A DNA stretch of 64,000 nt from Erythrophleum ivorense (lineage: Eukaryota > Streptophyta > Magnoliopsida > Fabales > Fabaceae). The notes beneath the pieces were generated by a model. The model had not been told where the DNA came from. It saw only the letters and a list, made by a program, of their open reading frames with translations, and searched no databases. Within the stretch, counting starts at the first letter, position 1, and each line of letters begins with the position of its first letter. The position numbers and the translations under genes are program-made. The stretch lies in contig JAIUCV010000001.1 in assembly GCA_026724425.1 (NCBI GenBank), positions 878,001 to 942,000 of the forward strand. Direction: 5' to 3'. This document shows positions 12,991 through 26,255 of the stretch, one piece after another.

Positions 12991-13735
12991 CAAGAATCAA
13001 ATTATTAGTTTATTCTTTATGTTTTTCTTAATAATTATTAGATAGTACTGATTGTTTATTAGTATGAGATTGGGTTTTGCTAAATGGTTTCTCATGGATG
13101 TACCTTGTTATGTGCCTTGTGGAAGTTGCCTACATATCCAGCTGCAACGTTTCTTGGTCATAGTGATGGAGAAGGGATGAGTCTTGTACTGTGTTTCAAG
13201 GTTTCTGAGACTCTTGATCAACATATTTCTTCCCAATATCAGGGAAGCATGAAGGTAATTTATATGGCCATGGCTACTACGTACCTCTGTTGTTTATAGA
13301 GTAAAATGATATATAATCTTTTGAGGAACAAATATTTATGGGGTTGAAACAAAATCATACTTTTTAATAAAAATGTGGTACAAAAAATCCTTGAACTGAG
13401 ACTGGACTCATTTTAGATTATCAAAATGGGATTTTACACTTCTACTAGTTAATATTACAAGTAGTTTGTGCCATCAATTGGGGCGATTTGTGTTTTTCAG
13501 TTAGTTCTGTATAAACCTAGTTCACATTTTGCATCTATGGTGCAGAAATTAGTTGAGGATGAGGTAGAAAAGATCAAAGGATTCCCAAAAGATTCAAGTG
13601 TTCCTTTCAGAGAAAGACTAAAGATCATGGCCGGACTCGCCAATCCTGAGGATATGACCTTGAGTTCTACTGAAAACGAGCTCGTCCATGCTTATAATGA
13701 AAAACCTGTGCTCTCACGCCCTCAACACGGCTTTT

Positions 13736-13787
13736 ATAAGGTGAAGCATATATATATATATATATATATATATATGCTTCACCTTAT
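13736..13787. repeat. Perfect 52-bp palindrome over a splice donor
   Basis: The arms ATAAGGTGAAGC and GCTTCACCTTAT flank an uninterrupted alternating AT core, so the whole 52 bases equal their own reverse complement. The left arm includes the end of the LSRPQHGFYK exon and its GT donor at 13741. In RNA this would form a strong hairpin that covers the donor. Confidence 0.95.
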
Positions 13788-14777
13788 CTATTTTTTTTTA
13801 TATCTATACATATTAACTGTTGCATTATTGGAAAGTTATGATAAAATCATCTTGGATGCGTTATATACAATAATATGCTGGGCAAAGTGATCCAAAATGA
13901 TTGCATAATTTCTTAGCATCATCCATTAGAGACAAACAGATAATGATCCTTTTGCAGTTAAAAATTCCGCACAAAAGAAATTGTGCAATGCACATCCTTT
14001 TTCACTATCCTTTTTTTTTCTTTTTTGGAATGTTGGCCATGGGTTTTGGTAAACACATTTTTAGCTTTCCTCTTCTTATTTTTTATTGAATAAATTAATA
14101 ATTTGATTTTAAATTGTTAAGTCCAGTTAGCTTCTGTCTTTAAAAATTAATGAATCCACGTGTTAATATATAAAAATAATAAGCTCATTGCATATAAGTC
14201 CTTTCATTATTTGTATTATTTAATAAAAGGACTAATGTACAAAATGTTTTTTTTTTAATGACTAAAGTTAAGTAGACATAACAATTCAAGGATTAAATTG
14301 TTAGTTTAGTCTTCTTTATTTGAATGTGTTTTTGCATGATAGACATTTATAGGCCCCTTGCTTTCTGCGGCAAAGGATTGATTCATTGTTTGTCTTGTCC
14401 CCAACAGGGTCCTAACTACTTTGAGATCGCATTGATTCAGCTACATATCAAGAAAGGGACTTGAAGCATTTCGAGAACGTCTGCAAGATGGCATTCTTGA
14501 CTTGGGTTTAACTATTCAGGCACCATGTTATTATGTTCAACAACATGGAAACCTAAGCTGTAGTAATGGCCATTTAGTGAGAAGGACTTCTGTGCGATTT
14601 CATGTTATTATCTAGGAATTTTAAGCTTGCTAAGACTTCTAAGTTCAAAACTTTGCTCCACCACACCTCAAATTCATAAACACAAACCCATTAACCTTCC
14701 CTGACCCCTTCTACATTGATAACAACCCAATATAGATCTAATTTATGATGAACGTGAATGATTTGAGTGATTTAATG

Positions 14778-15198
14778 TTTTGGTCCTCAAAATATGTCAT
14801 TTTTCTCACTGCGGTCCTTCATTTTAAGGCATGTCATTGCAATCCTCCAAAGTGACGAAGTCACCAATACAGTTGTGTGACCATTATTTAACAATCTGGC
14901 ATTTAAACTGTGAAGTTTTTTGTAACTGTTGATGGTTTGTGCTCTACAAAAAGAAAGCAAAATAGAAATTTTCACCAAGTTATAATCTCAAGCAGTAAAG
15001 AAAAATGTTATAGATTAAGTGCCACACTGTCAAATAACAATCACAAAGGAAGATGAGTAAACTAAGTCAGCAATTCTGCTGACTTCTTGTTAACATAAGG
15101 GCTGTATTGGTGACACAAGTCACTTAAGAGGACTACAATGAGAAGCTTTAAAAATGGAGGACCGGATTAAGAAAGTTGACATCTTTCTAGGACCAAAA
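14778..15198. repeat. Foldback element with about 85-100 bp inverted arms
   Basis: The left arm starts TTTTGGTCCTCAAAATATGT and the right arm, reverse complemented, starts TTTTGGTCCTAGAAAGATGT. The match runs on through GTCCT, CATTTT, TCATTG and ends at GTCACCAATACAG in both arms. The interior is about 230 bases and non-coding. Total length is about 420 bp, directly downstream of the DUF1336 pseudogene. Confidence 0.8.
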
Positions 15199-15199
15199 T

Positions 15200-16198
15200 C
15201 CATGATGTATTTGTTTTGAGATAGTGCAGTGAGCACTTAATAGTTAGCCTTGAACTCAGACTGTCAAATTTCAAATGACAGGCACAAAAACCAGAGGAAC
15301 TACCAGAGAGCAAGTGCTGTGCTGCATTAGATTGAACGAGATTGATTTTGGTGATAATGGCCAAATACCCACACTAATGACCCTTGAGAGTGAATAATTT
15401 GGATAGCAGTTAACATTTAACAGTACAGGCATTCATCCCAATATACATGATAGGCAAAGAATGAAGAGGACAAAATGTATAAACTTTGGTCATTTTTTGT
15501 TTTAATTTTTGTTATCAAGTTCTTGAAATAAACATAAAATATGACGCTGGTTGCCAAATTATAAAAAACATCCACATATTTTATTTTTATTAGTGAACCT
15601 ACACCTAAGTATTCTTTGAGAGAAAATTAGCGTCCCTACACGATATGTTTTATTATTGTCGCAGATATACGAGGGAGATACATGTGTTAAGATACATGAT
15701 GTTTGAAATTTCATGGGTTTGTTTAAATTGTTTCACCTTGACCCTAATATTAGGTCATCAAATGTGAATTTTCTCTTCTTTTTTTTTGAGATACTTAAAT
15801 TATAAGACACCTTCTATTTTAAAAACATACATAAAATTTCTGAAACAAAAAAATAACTAAAAATATCCTTAAAAATAATATTAATTTCTTTTGCTAAAAA
15901 TATAATTTATTGGAGAATGCAATATTTTATTTCAATATTATTTATTTTGTGTTAAGAACCTTAATTTTAGTTTATTTTAAAATTTTATTAAATTTATAGC
16001 AATGTTTATATTTAATAATATATGTTTAATAAAAATTTTAGTGTCAAAATTAAAATATTATCTTTAAATTGGTTCATCTTAAAAAATACTTTATAAATGT
16101 TATTTATTATTAATAATTATTAATTTTTTTCATCAAATTATTTTTTAATTTACTAAATTTAAAAAATATTATATATATATATGTTAAACACTTGTTAT

Positions 16199-16235
<37 letters not shown>

Positions 16236-16740
16236 TATTTCAGTCAAAATAAATATAATTATAATCTACATTTTGTTGTAAGAAAATATGTGCAGTGCAT
16301 TATTCGGTTTCAGTTCACGAGTATAATTTTTCAAAACACCAGAGAAGACTCTCTTATTTGAGCAATGTAATTTACTTTTCTCTCTCTCTCTCTCTCTCAA
16401 TAAATACATGCTTCAAACGTGCAATGATATTTAAAAGTACTGGGTTAGTGAATTAACAAAATTCTATCGGGAACTTAAACCGCTCTTGTTAAAATTATAC
16501 CATCTTCGATGTGAGCATTTGCATCTGTAATCCTATACTTCGGTGTTACTCCCGCTGTTTACGTTAAATCGATAAAACTCTTGTAATTGAAGCAGGGTAA
16601 CGCCGCCAAAGATCCAAGAAGAGCTCAAGTCAGAAGTTTCAATGCTTCAGATGCAGATATCATAGTTCGGCAATGGCTCGAATGTTTAGCAAAGCACCTC
16701 CCATAAAGGTGAGGATGACTCCAATTTAAGAACCCTCACA
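15200..16740. other. Intergenic AT-rich DNA with microsatellites
   Basis: Contains an (AT)n run at about 16204-16231 and a (TC)n run at about 16378-16398. Bases 16595-16695 have higher GC and look exon-like on the + strand but match nothing I recognise (see findings). The 3' UTR of the kinase gene on the minus strand must lie within the right-hand part of this stretch. Confidence 0.5.
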
Positions 16741-19700
16741 TCAGTTGTCTGTAAAAAAAAAAAAAATATTGATTTATCAGTACTCATAATGATTTATGAG
16801 TTAATTTGTAATTTACTCTCAAACAAAAAGAGGTGGAACAAAAGAATTATATAAACATTTAAAGCATTAGGTTGTTGAGTTTCTCCAGGCGCTACTCCAA
16901 AGTTAACTAATTTACAACGGGCACCAAGCTACCTAACAATAGCATACATATGAAAAACAGATTCTTTACCTCTTCCAAGCCTTGATTTGCGAGTTGATCG
17001 AGAAATACCATTTTCATTAACGATTTTATTTGGTCGAGATATTTGGGGTCCTGATAATTCAATGGGCTCACCTTGCTTTCTGTGGCTCTGTAAAGTTTTC
17101 AAGAAAGAAAATAAAAGGTAATTTTATACAAATAGAATACAGAGGTTCTTTATTCCAATACTAGAAAATGATTTTATTTCCAGCGATAAGCCAAAAGCAC
17201 AGTGAGATCATTAATCCACATTACTAATCAGTTGTACACAGAGAAACAGTCATCGTATCAAGTGTTCGTTGCCAAGTTCTGAATTAGCTAACTGGAAACA
17301 AAGTTTATGTTTAACTAACAAGTGGTATTGGGGTCTAGTTAACAATGATAACTGTTACTAACCATTTCAATTCAAAAGTTTAAGCTATTAAGTGAAAATC
17401 TATAGATAATTTTATTATAATCTCTAATGATAACCTAATGGTTTAGCGTGATCAAAAGCATATGATTATAGTTGCCTGAGGATTTTTCAGTTACCTGAGT
17501 ATTTATCACAACATCTGTTTGTTCTGACGGATCAAAATCCATGGATACATCTATATAATGGTATTCATCAGCTGCATTAAAAGAATCTGGTCGACCATGT
17601 GAAACCTGGTGCTTTTGTTGTCGATAGTTGAAAGTCTCATCCTGATAGCCTGCATTGTCATTATATCTTCTTTCTGATACATCCATCCCTCGTTTGGTTA
17701 AATCATATGTGCCTCTTGCAAAGGATGGATCGAGGGCACTGATTTTGCTTCTTGAGCCATCTGATAAAGTTGATGCAGCATCTACTTTTCTGTTTTTGGC
17801 CCATGTAAAGCCACTGGATCCTGAGACTGGCACTGGTACACTAAAGCCATGAGATACATCCATTACGCGGGTAGTCTCTGTTGTTGCATTCAATGATAGC
17901 TTCAATGCCCCTCTGTGCATAGCTCCTCCTTTTTCCTTGGGAACATGTCCTTTACCATCATCTTTATGAGCATTTTGAGAGATGTTCTGCACTTGCTGTA
18001 TAAAGAAGGCTAGGGATTAGGAAAGTAACAACTAGTAATGTTTTACAAGCAATATAGCATAATACATCAAGAGAGCACCTCCTTTTTTGGAGCTGAATTA
18101 TTGAGATTGTTTGGTTCTTGTAAAATTTTACGGACTCGCCTTTGCTTTCTTGGTTTCGCAGCCTCTTGTACTTTACCTCCAGTCTTTTTCCTGAGAGTAC
18201 AAAACAATGCTCCAACTTTAGTCACAGAAATAGGATATAAGGTACGTGGTTTTTCTTTGTTATTTTTAAATAAGTAGTTTTTAATGTAATAAATGTGAAT
18301 GCAGACAAATGACTAGGCCCTGAAGATGATGTAACCTATCACTTCCATTCAACAAGCACAACAAAAGATAAGAACTAGATTCAGTGATAAGATTCAAAGC
18401 AGGAGAAAAATTTCAGTGGAACACTAGCACCTGTAAAATATATGTCCTACGACAATTTTCCTACCTGCGTGCATCTTCCCGATTCTTGGCATCCATTTCT
18501 TTGTGAGGTGGATACTTGGGCAGGATTGATGGATCACAAGCATACGGTTTGGTGCTGAAATACTGAAAGAGTACAACGTAAAAGATCAAATCAATAATCA
18601 AGCTTAATTATACACAATCAGACAGCATCATACAAGCATCATAATAGAATAATATTTTAGAATAAAAATTCTGAAGTATATCTTGTGCAAAAAACCTTTC
18701 CTTGTGAAAACTCATTCTAGAATTATATTATAACATCAACAATTAGTATGGTGAATCTCCAGATTATAAATTAATCTGCAAAAGGATGAATATACGATGT
18801 ATACCAAACTTCAGTGGAATTACCTCGGACATTAAGGCAGAGGAGGCAGTCCCACGCTTAAAAGGGTCAACAGAAAGTAAAGTCTCAATTAGGTTTACAG
18901 CAGTTACTGTAAATTCCTTACACTGCTCCCGTAGAGTGCATTCATAATTAGTCTGAGGTTTAAACATTGTTGCATGAGGAAGCTTAGACTTTTTCCAGAA
19001 CTCATCAGGTGGAGAACCACAAAGTTTAAATATTTTGTGTAATTGTTCAACCTGTAAGATAAAAAACATGCGCCAGATTAAAGCAGTCCCTTGTAGAGCT
19101 AGCCAACAGGTGAACTAGCATGCCTTATTGACAGCCCCAGAAAATTACCTCAGTTCTCCCTTTAAGAATAGGCTTTCCCAGAAAAAGTTCTGCAAATACA
19201 CAGCCCACACTCCATAGATCCACCGATACTCCATAGTTTGTTGATCCCATTAAAAGTTCAGGGGGACGATACCATAGAGTCACTACACAGCTGGTCAATG
19301 GATGCCTGTTATTGGGGTTGAGGGTATTTGCTAATCCAAAATCTCCTATCTTGAGAACACCCTCATTATTCACCAATATATTGGATGTTTTAATGTCGCG
19401 GTGCATGACACCATGGATGTGACAGTGCTCAAGTCCACTTAATAGCTGCCTCATGTAACATTTAACCTGTTCGACAAAAAAATGTAGCATTTACCCTATA
19501 GAAGGAGCCAACCCAAAAAAAATAAAAGAAACTCTTATTGTAGCATATGAAAAAAGCAATCAACATAAGTGCAAGTGAAGAAAATGCAATTAGAGATGGA
19601 GAGAAGACATTCGTCATAACTCTGTTATATCAGTCAAAAAAGCCAATCTTTACTCTTTCTTTACACCAGCACATAAAATTCAAAGAAAAGAAAAATAATT

Positions 19701-22442
19701 ATTACACTAACCTAACACACTTAAATCTGAACTATAACTCATCCCTTGTAAGCAGGGTTTCAGCCTAAGTATCACTGATTTATTTAACTATGCTTGTCAG
19801 AATCTCTAGGCATTTTGAGCTAGCTTATTCAAATAAATGAAATGAGTAAAAACATGAGAAGGTTTTGGCTTTCCACACAGTAGGTGAGCCATGCCTTTAT
19901 CAGAATTGCTATTCTTCCTTTCCCTACTACTCTAACACGCATAATGTTTCATTCTAAAAATACACAACTTTATCAGAAAGAAGATACTAACAAACCTGTG
20001 TGTCACTGAACTTGATGTCAGGAGAACATACTAGGCCTGCAAGATCGTGTTCCATGTATTCAAATACAAGGTATATGCTACTTGATAGTCGGGATGTAAT
20101 TAAACCTTCCAATTTCATGATGTTTGGGTGGTCAAGCCTGCGTAGGATTGTTATTTCTCTTGCCATGAACCTAATGCTCTCAGGTTGAAAACTGTCAATG
20201 TGTACCTTCTTCAGGGCAACCATCCTCCCAGTTTCAACCTCTCGTGCCCGGAACACACTGCTATATGTACCTTGTCCAATCTATGGAAGTGGAAAAGAAA
20301 AAATTATAAAAGACAGAAATTGAGAATACGTTGAATAGATAATGACAGTTCAGTATGGCCAGGCAATTATAGCATAGGTAAGTAACAAATCAACAGAATC
20401 ATTGTAAACCGAAAAGAAATTATTTTGTACTAAAAATTTTTAACACGGCCAATTTAAGGACACTAGACTCATCACTTGCTCAATCTCATTCCTTTACAAG
20501 CTTGGAAACAAGCTAGATCACCAGCCTAACATTAAATAATTGAATAATTTCAAATATTTATTTAGATTGCCTGCATGTCTTATATCCTACGTTTATTTAA
20601 TATCATGTTTAATACTTTTGCTAACTCAAAAGAAGGAAAGGCGAAAATTTTGCCAATAAGAAATAATGTCTTCTTTTACATAGTGGACAAGAGTCATATA
20701 AACTTTATTTCAACACAACTTACCTTCAAACTATAAAAATATAAATCTGAAAATCAACTTTCCTACACCATTTATAGATCAAGCCAAGCTTATTTGTTTT
20801 TTGTTAATAGCTCAAAGGCTAGAAAGTGGCTAATCTCATAATCCAGTGGTTTATCATCCTGCTAGAATGTGTTTCATCTTATAAACTGGTTTATTATACT
20901 GCATTTTATTTTTAACAGAAACCTCATCCCAAGAGTTGAAGCTAATATGTGCTTAAGAACATAAGGGATAGTTTAGTGAGGTAAGGTACATATTACCAAT
21001 ACATAATATGCTTCTAGCAAGTGTTTTTCAAATAGGCATGTAAGTCAGGTCTCTCAAGGCTCAGCTTCATCTACTAATTAAAGCAACTTGAGGATTAAAT
21101 AACATAACAGTAAGAGAGACCTTTAAAATGCTCAAGGCCTCAGGCAGAAAGTGTTGATGCATGTGAAACAAAACTGTGTTCATAGTATTTTGTCTTTTTA
21201 ATGAAAATAACTGTTTTCATAGTTCATTAAGCACGAGTAATATATATTATTTTTTAATATAATCAGGACATCAACTTTTAAATTATAAAATGGATGAATT
21301 GAACGCCAACAATTTGGGTGATCTCTCATTGTTTAGGGATCAGATCTAATCCCGCTCTCTCCTCTGTTTGTCAAGTCATGTTTCTTACTTGAGGCATTAG
21401 CTTTACTTAAAAGAACTTTTCCTATGTTCTTTGTGCCTTCTTCCACAGTTCTTCCAATTATATTAAAGTTATTTTATATCTCCTCAATGTCACTTCAGGC
21501 ATCATGTCTTGTAGTCAGTTATAAAATACTAGTTACCTAAATGAATGAGGAATCCAAAACAAGAAGTACGGCATTGTCGTGGACTTAACATCTCTCTGCC
21601 ATGATCACTAAGTCAGCATCCACTCGATAATGTGGAGTTTTAAGGTTTTGACGCAAAATAAAAGAGCCATAAGTTTGCTCCTGATTTCCCACCACGAGTT
21701 TGATGATCCTACCATATCTTAAACCTATGCCTAACGCTAGTTTGTAGTTGATTTGAAAACCTCACTTTACAACCAGCTAAACGAGTTATGTTTAACCAAC
21801 ATGACAACATCATATCAAGCTCCTCTACGTTTAAAAATAATATGAACTTAATTCTACCTATGTCATTAAGGAAGGCATCGTTTTCCAAGAACTCCAGAGA
21901 GTTAAAAGGCTGCTCGATTAATAACATATTTAACCATGATAAGTCTAAAACATATCATGTCTCAACATTGTGATAGAACATCCTTTCCAGTCCATTTTTA
22001 CATTTATATCAATCGCAAATAACTTAAGCGAATGGAAAAGTCCAATTCTGTAATAACAATGCTGAAACACATAATTATGGGCTTTCCCTACCTTGTCTAA
22101 TTTCTCAAATGAATCTGCCTTGAGGGGCACCCATCCTTGGATAGCTTCCCCTGCAGCAGAGGTGAGCCAAGGGGGCCATCCGGCAGCATTCTGCTCTGCT
22201 TCCACGAATCTATGCGAAATTCTGAAAGAGCCAGTTCCTTTAGAACTGTTCCTCTTAAATATTTTCCCATCCCGGCTCCGATCCTCCGATGGCGGTCTCG
22301 CTTTGGCCTCAAAAATCAGAACCCCAGACTGGACTCTGGACGGAGGCTCCGCAATACCAGACCTATTATCGATAGCCGACACCGAATGCACATATGCAGG
22401 TGACACTCTGGCAATGGTCTTCTTGGAGTTAATGCAACCCAT
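16741..22442 (-). CDS. CDK-like Ser/Thr protein kinase, IBS1-like family
   Basis: Nine coding exons read in frame: 22442-22092, 20280-19996, 19466-19149, 19051-18824, 18562-18465, 18190-18079, 17995-17495, 17087-16970 and 16748-16741, giving about 672 residues. All introns are GT-AG. The start MGCINSKK is the first ATG in frame and a myristoylation and palmitoylation signal typical of this plant subgroup, so membrane attachment is likely. The WLTSAAGEAIQGWVP block precedes the kinase domain. The domain is complete: IGQGTYSSV loop (from residue 118), Lys141, helix C as PESIRFMAREI with Glu159, HRDIKTSN with Asp236, and DFG with Asp254. A basic tail with low-complexity Ser/Asp stretches follows, as in the family. 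The last coding exon is only eight bases and yields Asp-Asn-stop. Relatives act in priming and pathogen responses; the substrate is unknown. Confidence 0.93.
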
Positions 22443-25400
22443 TTCCTCCCAAATTCTAGTAGAATCGATCAATAAGGGAAAAAAGCGATCGACCCTATTC
22501 GGGAAGTGGAGGATGGTAGGGGCATCACCCCCTACATCAGCTCCAATGCGGTTGCATCATCTCCGAACATCTTCAGAGATAATTAGCAGAACCCAGAAAG
22601 GGATGCATTAGGCATTATTGAAAAATGATATGGCTTTGTTTGGATTGGCACCTTCTCTCTCTCTTCTCGAAACGGTTTCTCTGTGTACTGGGAGAGCGAG
22701 ATCTGCGGAGGATTTCCCAAGAGTTCGTGGTTTGTGAGAAAGGGCCCGAAAGCAAAGGAAGAGAAAATCGTGGGTCCGAATTGGTTCATCTTTTGGGTTT
22801 CCTTGGTGTCGCAAAAGAAAGAAGAGAGAAAAAGGTGTAATGGAACCGTTTGGAGGTTCTGTTATAATTTTTCGTCAGTTGCTTTGGTTGGACACAGAGA
22901 CAATGAGAATGAGGGAGAGGGAGAGAGGCCATTGCTATTTGCTAACGTGGTGGTGGAGGTGGTTGCAGACCAACTTCCTCCAACGGCTCCATTCTTCATC
23001 GACCAGGATTACACCAAAAAACAAAGAGAGAAAATTACCATTTTGGCATAGACAATTTTAGTGCAAATTACACTACATTTCAATGTGACTTAGTTGAAAA
23101 TCAGTTTATACTAAGTGATTTTTTTAATATGGTTAAAGAGTATTATTAGATTTTATCTATATTATTTGCTTAAAATGCGTTATCCAAGGTTCCTGGTGAA
23201 AGTTTAAATTTAAGATCACTTATCAAACTACTCACATTCTCATAAATTACTGTTTATTAATTTTGAATGAAACATTGTAAATAATAAAAAAATGATTTCC
23301 AATGAAAAAACAAGTATGTACATATTAATTAATTACATGACCTTGATTCAATTTATTACACATTGATATGTTAAATATATGAAAAAAAATCGTTTAATAT
23401 TTAACAGTTAATCTTTTACATTAAAAAAAAAAGCTTACATCTTTTTAACATTTTTTTTTGGCTAATTGCCTAAAATAATTGTAAGTATTCGAGAATTGAG
23501 ATCTCTTGAATAAATCCTTAATTAGAATATTTTAGATTTATTAACATACACTATTGAAAGTGAATCTAATACCCATACATAAGATTTGAATTTTCTAAAT
23601 GCAAAATACAATGTGTAAGCATGTACTTATAAGAAAATTGATAAAATAAAATTTAATCTTTTTATAAATTATTATTTAGTTACATACACAATATATAACA
23701 TATCATTAGTTTTTTTGTTACTAAGAGCCTGTTGGTATTATGTATAAGATACGACCTAATAAAATAAGATTTGATAAAATTTTAAAACTATACTTAGTTT
23801 GGTATGATACTCTATAAAATAATATATCGTATAAAATAATATCACTATTTATTTGGTGATACATTATATAATACTAGATAGGATAAAAATTAATTATTTT
23901 GACAAAAAATAACCTTTACTTAAAAAATATATTATATTTATATAAATTTATTTTATTTTATTAATTTTTTTAAAAAAGTAAGAGTGAATAAAGTTACACG
24001 TTGTGCATGGCAACTTGACAACCTAGGCAACTTTATCTTAGCTAAAAAATAATTTAGGTAAATTGAGTCAAGTTGGCCATATTTGCAAGCTCAATTCCAC
24101 CATATGAATTTTTTTGAAAAATATTTATTTTATGAAAATTTTATTTTTTTAAGGTTATTTTATAATTTTATAATTTTTACCAAAAATTTAAAAATGGGCC
24201 AACTAACCTGATCTCATTTAATATTAATTAAACCTGGCTAGACCCAGGCATTAGCCTTAAAAAAAGAAGTTTAGTGTAAAATCAGGCTAACACATCGGGC
24301 TACTCTAATACTTAGCCCATGTTCACCCTTATCAAATTAGATTGAAACCGACCAGCATATCTCCATAGGTGAGAAGTTAAAATTAGAAAGTATTAATAAA
24401 ACCTTATATATTAAAAACTAATCAAACCTGATCCTACTTCCTAAAGTATGATTAAGTTATATATCATTTAAATATATAAAAGAAGTACGATATATAAATT
24501 TATACAATATATTATATGAACCAAATAAATAATAAGTTAATAATATATTATATCAACTTATATTATCATATTTTATATAATATACCAAAGAGGCCTTAAT
24601 AATCATAAAGTGAAAAATCGAAATAGATTGATCAATCTAATTGATAAACTAGTTATAAGACTAGTCTAATCATCTTTCAAAACTAAATTATCAAAAAGTT
24701 GGTCAAAAATTAGTTCCATCAATAAAAAATTTATAAAATTGATAAAAATTGATCTGCCCAAACATTGGTCAAATTAATTAAAAATCAGTAAAACCAATAA
24801 CGATTAATCAAATTTATCAAGCACCGTGATTTTTTATTTTTTTGGATTGTCCCATTATCAAGAACTTAAGGAAAAAAACCAAGCAAAATAAAAACCAAGA
24901 AAAATACAGAGCCACTAATGAATCATTAAAGCATGTATTCATTAATGATAATAATGTATTTGTATATATTTTTGTTATATAAAATTATTTAATATAATAT
25001 ATTTTAATTATTATCAGTTGAACTATAATTAAATTAATAAATTATAAATTAATATTTGTATTGATGTATTAACTAATTCAATTTTCAAAACATTGTTAAT
25101 AATTAATGTTGCACCTTGTTATTTTAAACGATACACATATTATACTTAAAAATCTCTCGGTGACGACCATTGCCGACCAATGTTAAAGTGATCACAAAAG
25201 ATAAAAGGGGGTTAGATGAATCTAACCTTCTTTTGTGTGACCAACTTTTATGTTTCGACCAGGTTTAAAAACAATAAAGGCCCTCCGAATAAATAAGAAA
25301 AGAAAACAAAAGAACTAATTGCCTTCCAACTTTAAAAAACAGAACCAAATTTAGAATAACAATAAACTAATGGGATTCCAATTTCTATGCATTTGCTTGA

Positions 25401-26255
25401 GAGTTGAAGAAAGAAAAAAATATTTTTTTTTAAAGGGTAACAAGAATATAGGGAAAAAGGAAAAATGGATGAAGAATTCGAAGATAACCTTTGTTTCGAT
25501 GACTGGCCAGAAATAGTTATTGTATTGGAAAATATTTACGATATAATTAACCTCCTTTTCATTTGTATCTCGCGCGGACTTGAAGTGCTCCGTAAACCAA
25601 ATTCAATTCTTTTACCTTGTACTTAAAAGAATAATACATAATTGATTGAAAATATGTAATTGTTGATTATAAATAATCAACCTCGTAAGTTCACATATTT
25701 ATGAATCATTACCTGTAGTTTGCACCTATTTATTTATCATTGATTTAACATAATAATCTTTTGTAATGTAATATGGTAAGCGAAAGAATGTATAAAAATT
25801 GTGTGAAATTTTATGGCGTATGAATAACACAACTCAAGCAGCAAATGATCTCACAAGTATTGCACTACATGCACCAATGAGAACGAATATTATACTTCAT
25901 TCAACTGCCCCTTATGATAATACAATTTAAGGTAACAATAAGCCAAAAAATTGTCATGCCACTCTCCCATTTTGCTTTGTACTCTACATGATAACTCCAA
26001 TCCAAACTGCCCGTGCAAGTAGGATTAACTATGTCTATTTATAAGTTGTAATGATCTTTCATATACAAACAAGTCCAAAACTTACATTTGCAAGAGAAAA
26101 GTGTTAAAATACAGAGAACCTAGGGAACAAAATAGAAGCACTAACCATTTCCAACTCTTAACGAAGCCTTCAGATTTTCCTTTTAATTTCTAGACAACTT
26201 CCATCTGCACCAGGTTAGTTCTCTAACTTAAAAAGTTGCTTAACTGATCCTCGCA
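22443..26255. other. Kinase promoter and AT-rich spacer
   Basis: The part next to 22443 (to about 23040) is less AT-rich, with CT-rich stretches on the minus strand, and is the likely 5' UTR and promoter of the kinase. From 23060 to 25900 the DNA is AT-rich without supported genes and holds a MITE-like element at 23725-24595. The last few hundred bases are the probable 3' UTR of the WRKY gene. Confidence 0.5.
23725..24595. mobile_element. MITE-like element, about 870 bp, Tourist-like ends
   Basis: The left end reads GAGCCTGTTGGTATTATGTA and the right end, reverse complemented, reads GGCCTCTTTGGTATATTATA, a clear though diverged terminal inverted repeat. TAA borders the left end and TTA the right, so a target duplication is not certain. 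The interior is AT-rich and encodes nothing recognisable. Confidence 0.55.

Larger units (their letters stand above)
11436..14519 (+). pseudogene. Decayed DUF1336 (EDR2 C-terminal domain) gene
   Basis: Exon remnants match this plant family in order. At 11436 MGHCVSVV is the typical N-terminal myristoylation start. Near 11600 the frame shifts, and the expected SEFVHMDFANGSTT appears in another frame. Remnants at 12014-12100 (ISQEEYYFDSV) and about 12105-12412 follow, with an in-frame TAA at about 12130. The central coding exons that should read through CWSHIEPGSFKVRG are missing between 12412 and about 13119, where a foldback repeat now lies. Then come 13119-13254 (LPTYPAATFLGHSDGEGMS), 13546-13740 (VEDEVEKIKGF to LSRPQHGFYK) and 14408-14519 (GPNYFEI). 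The last has a small out-of-frame deletion and a TGA where the family has Arg before FSYISRKG. Known members are lipid-binding, membrane-associated proteins linked to disease resistance; this copy cannot make one. A truncated transcript remains possible. Confidence 0.88.

Noticed and set aside
12226..13890. Reading the DUF1336 remnants as a working gene
   Set aside because: A frameshift, an in-frame stop, missing central exons and a deletion in the last exon cannot be removed by choosing other splice sites that I can see.
22093..22611. Two + strand frames opposite kinase exon 1
   Set aside because: They mirror the coding exon on the minus strand, which carries the MGCINSKK start and the conserved block before the kinase domain.
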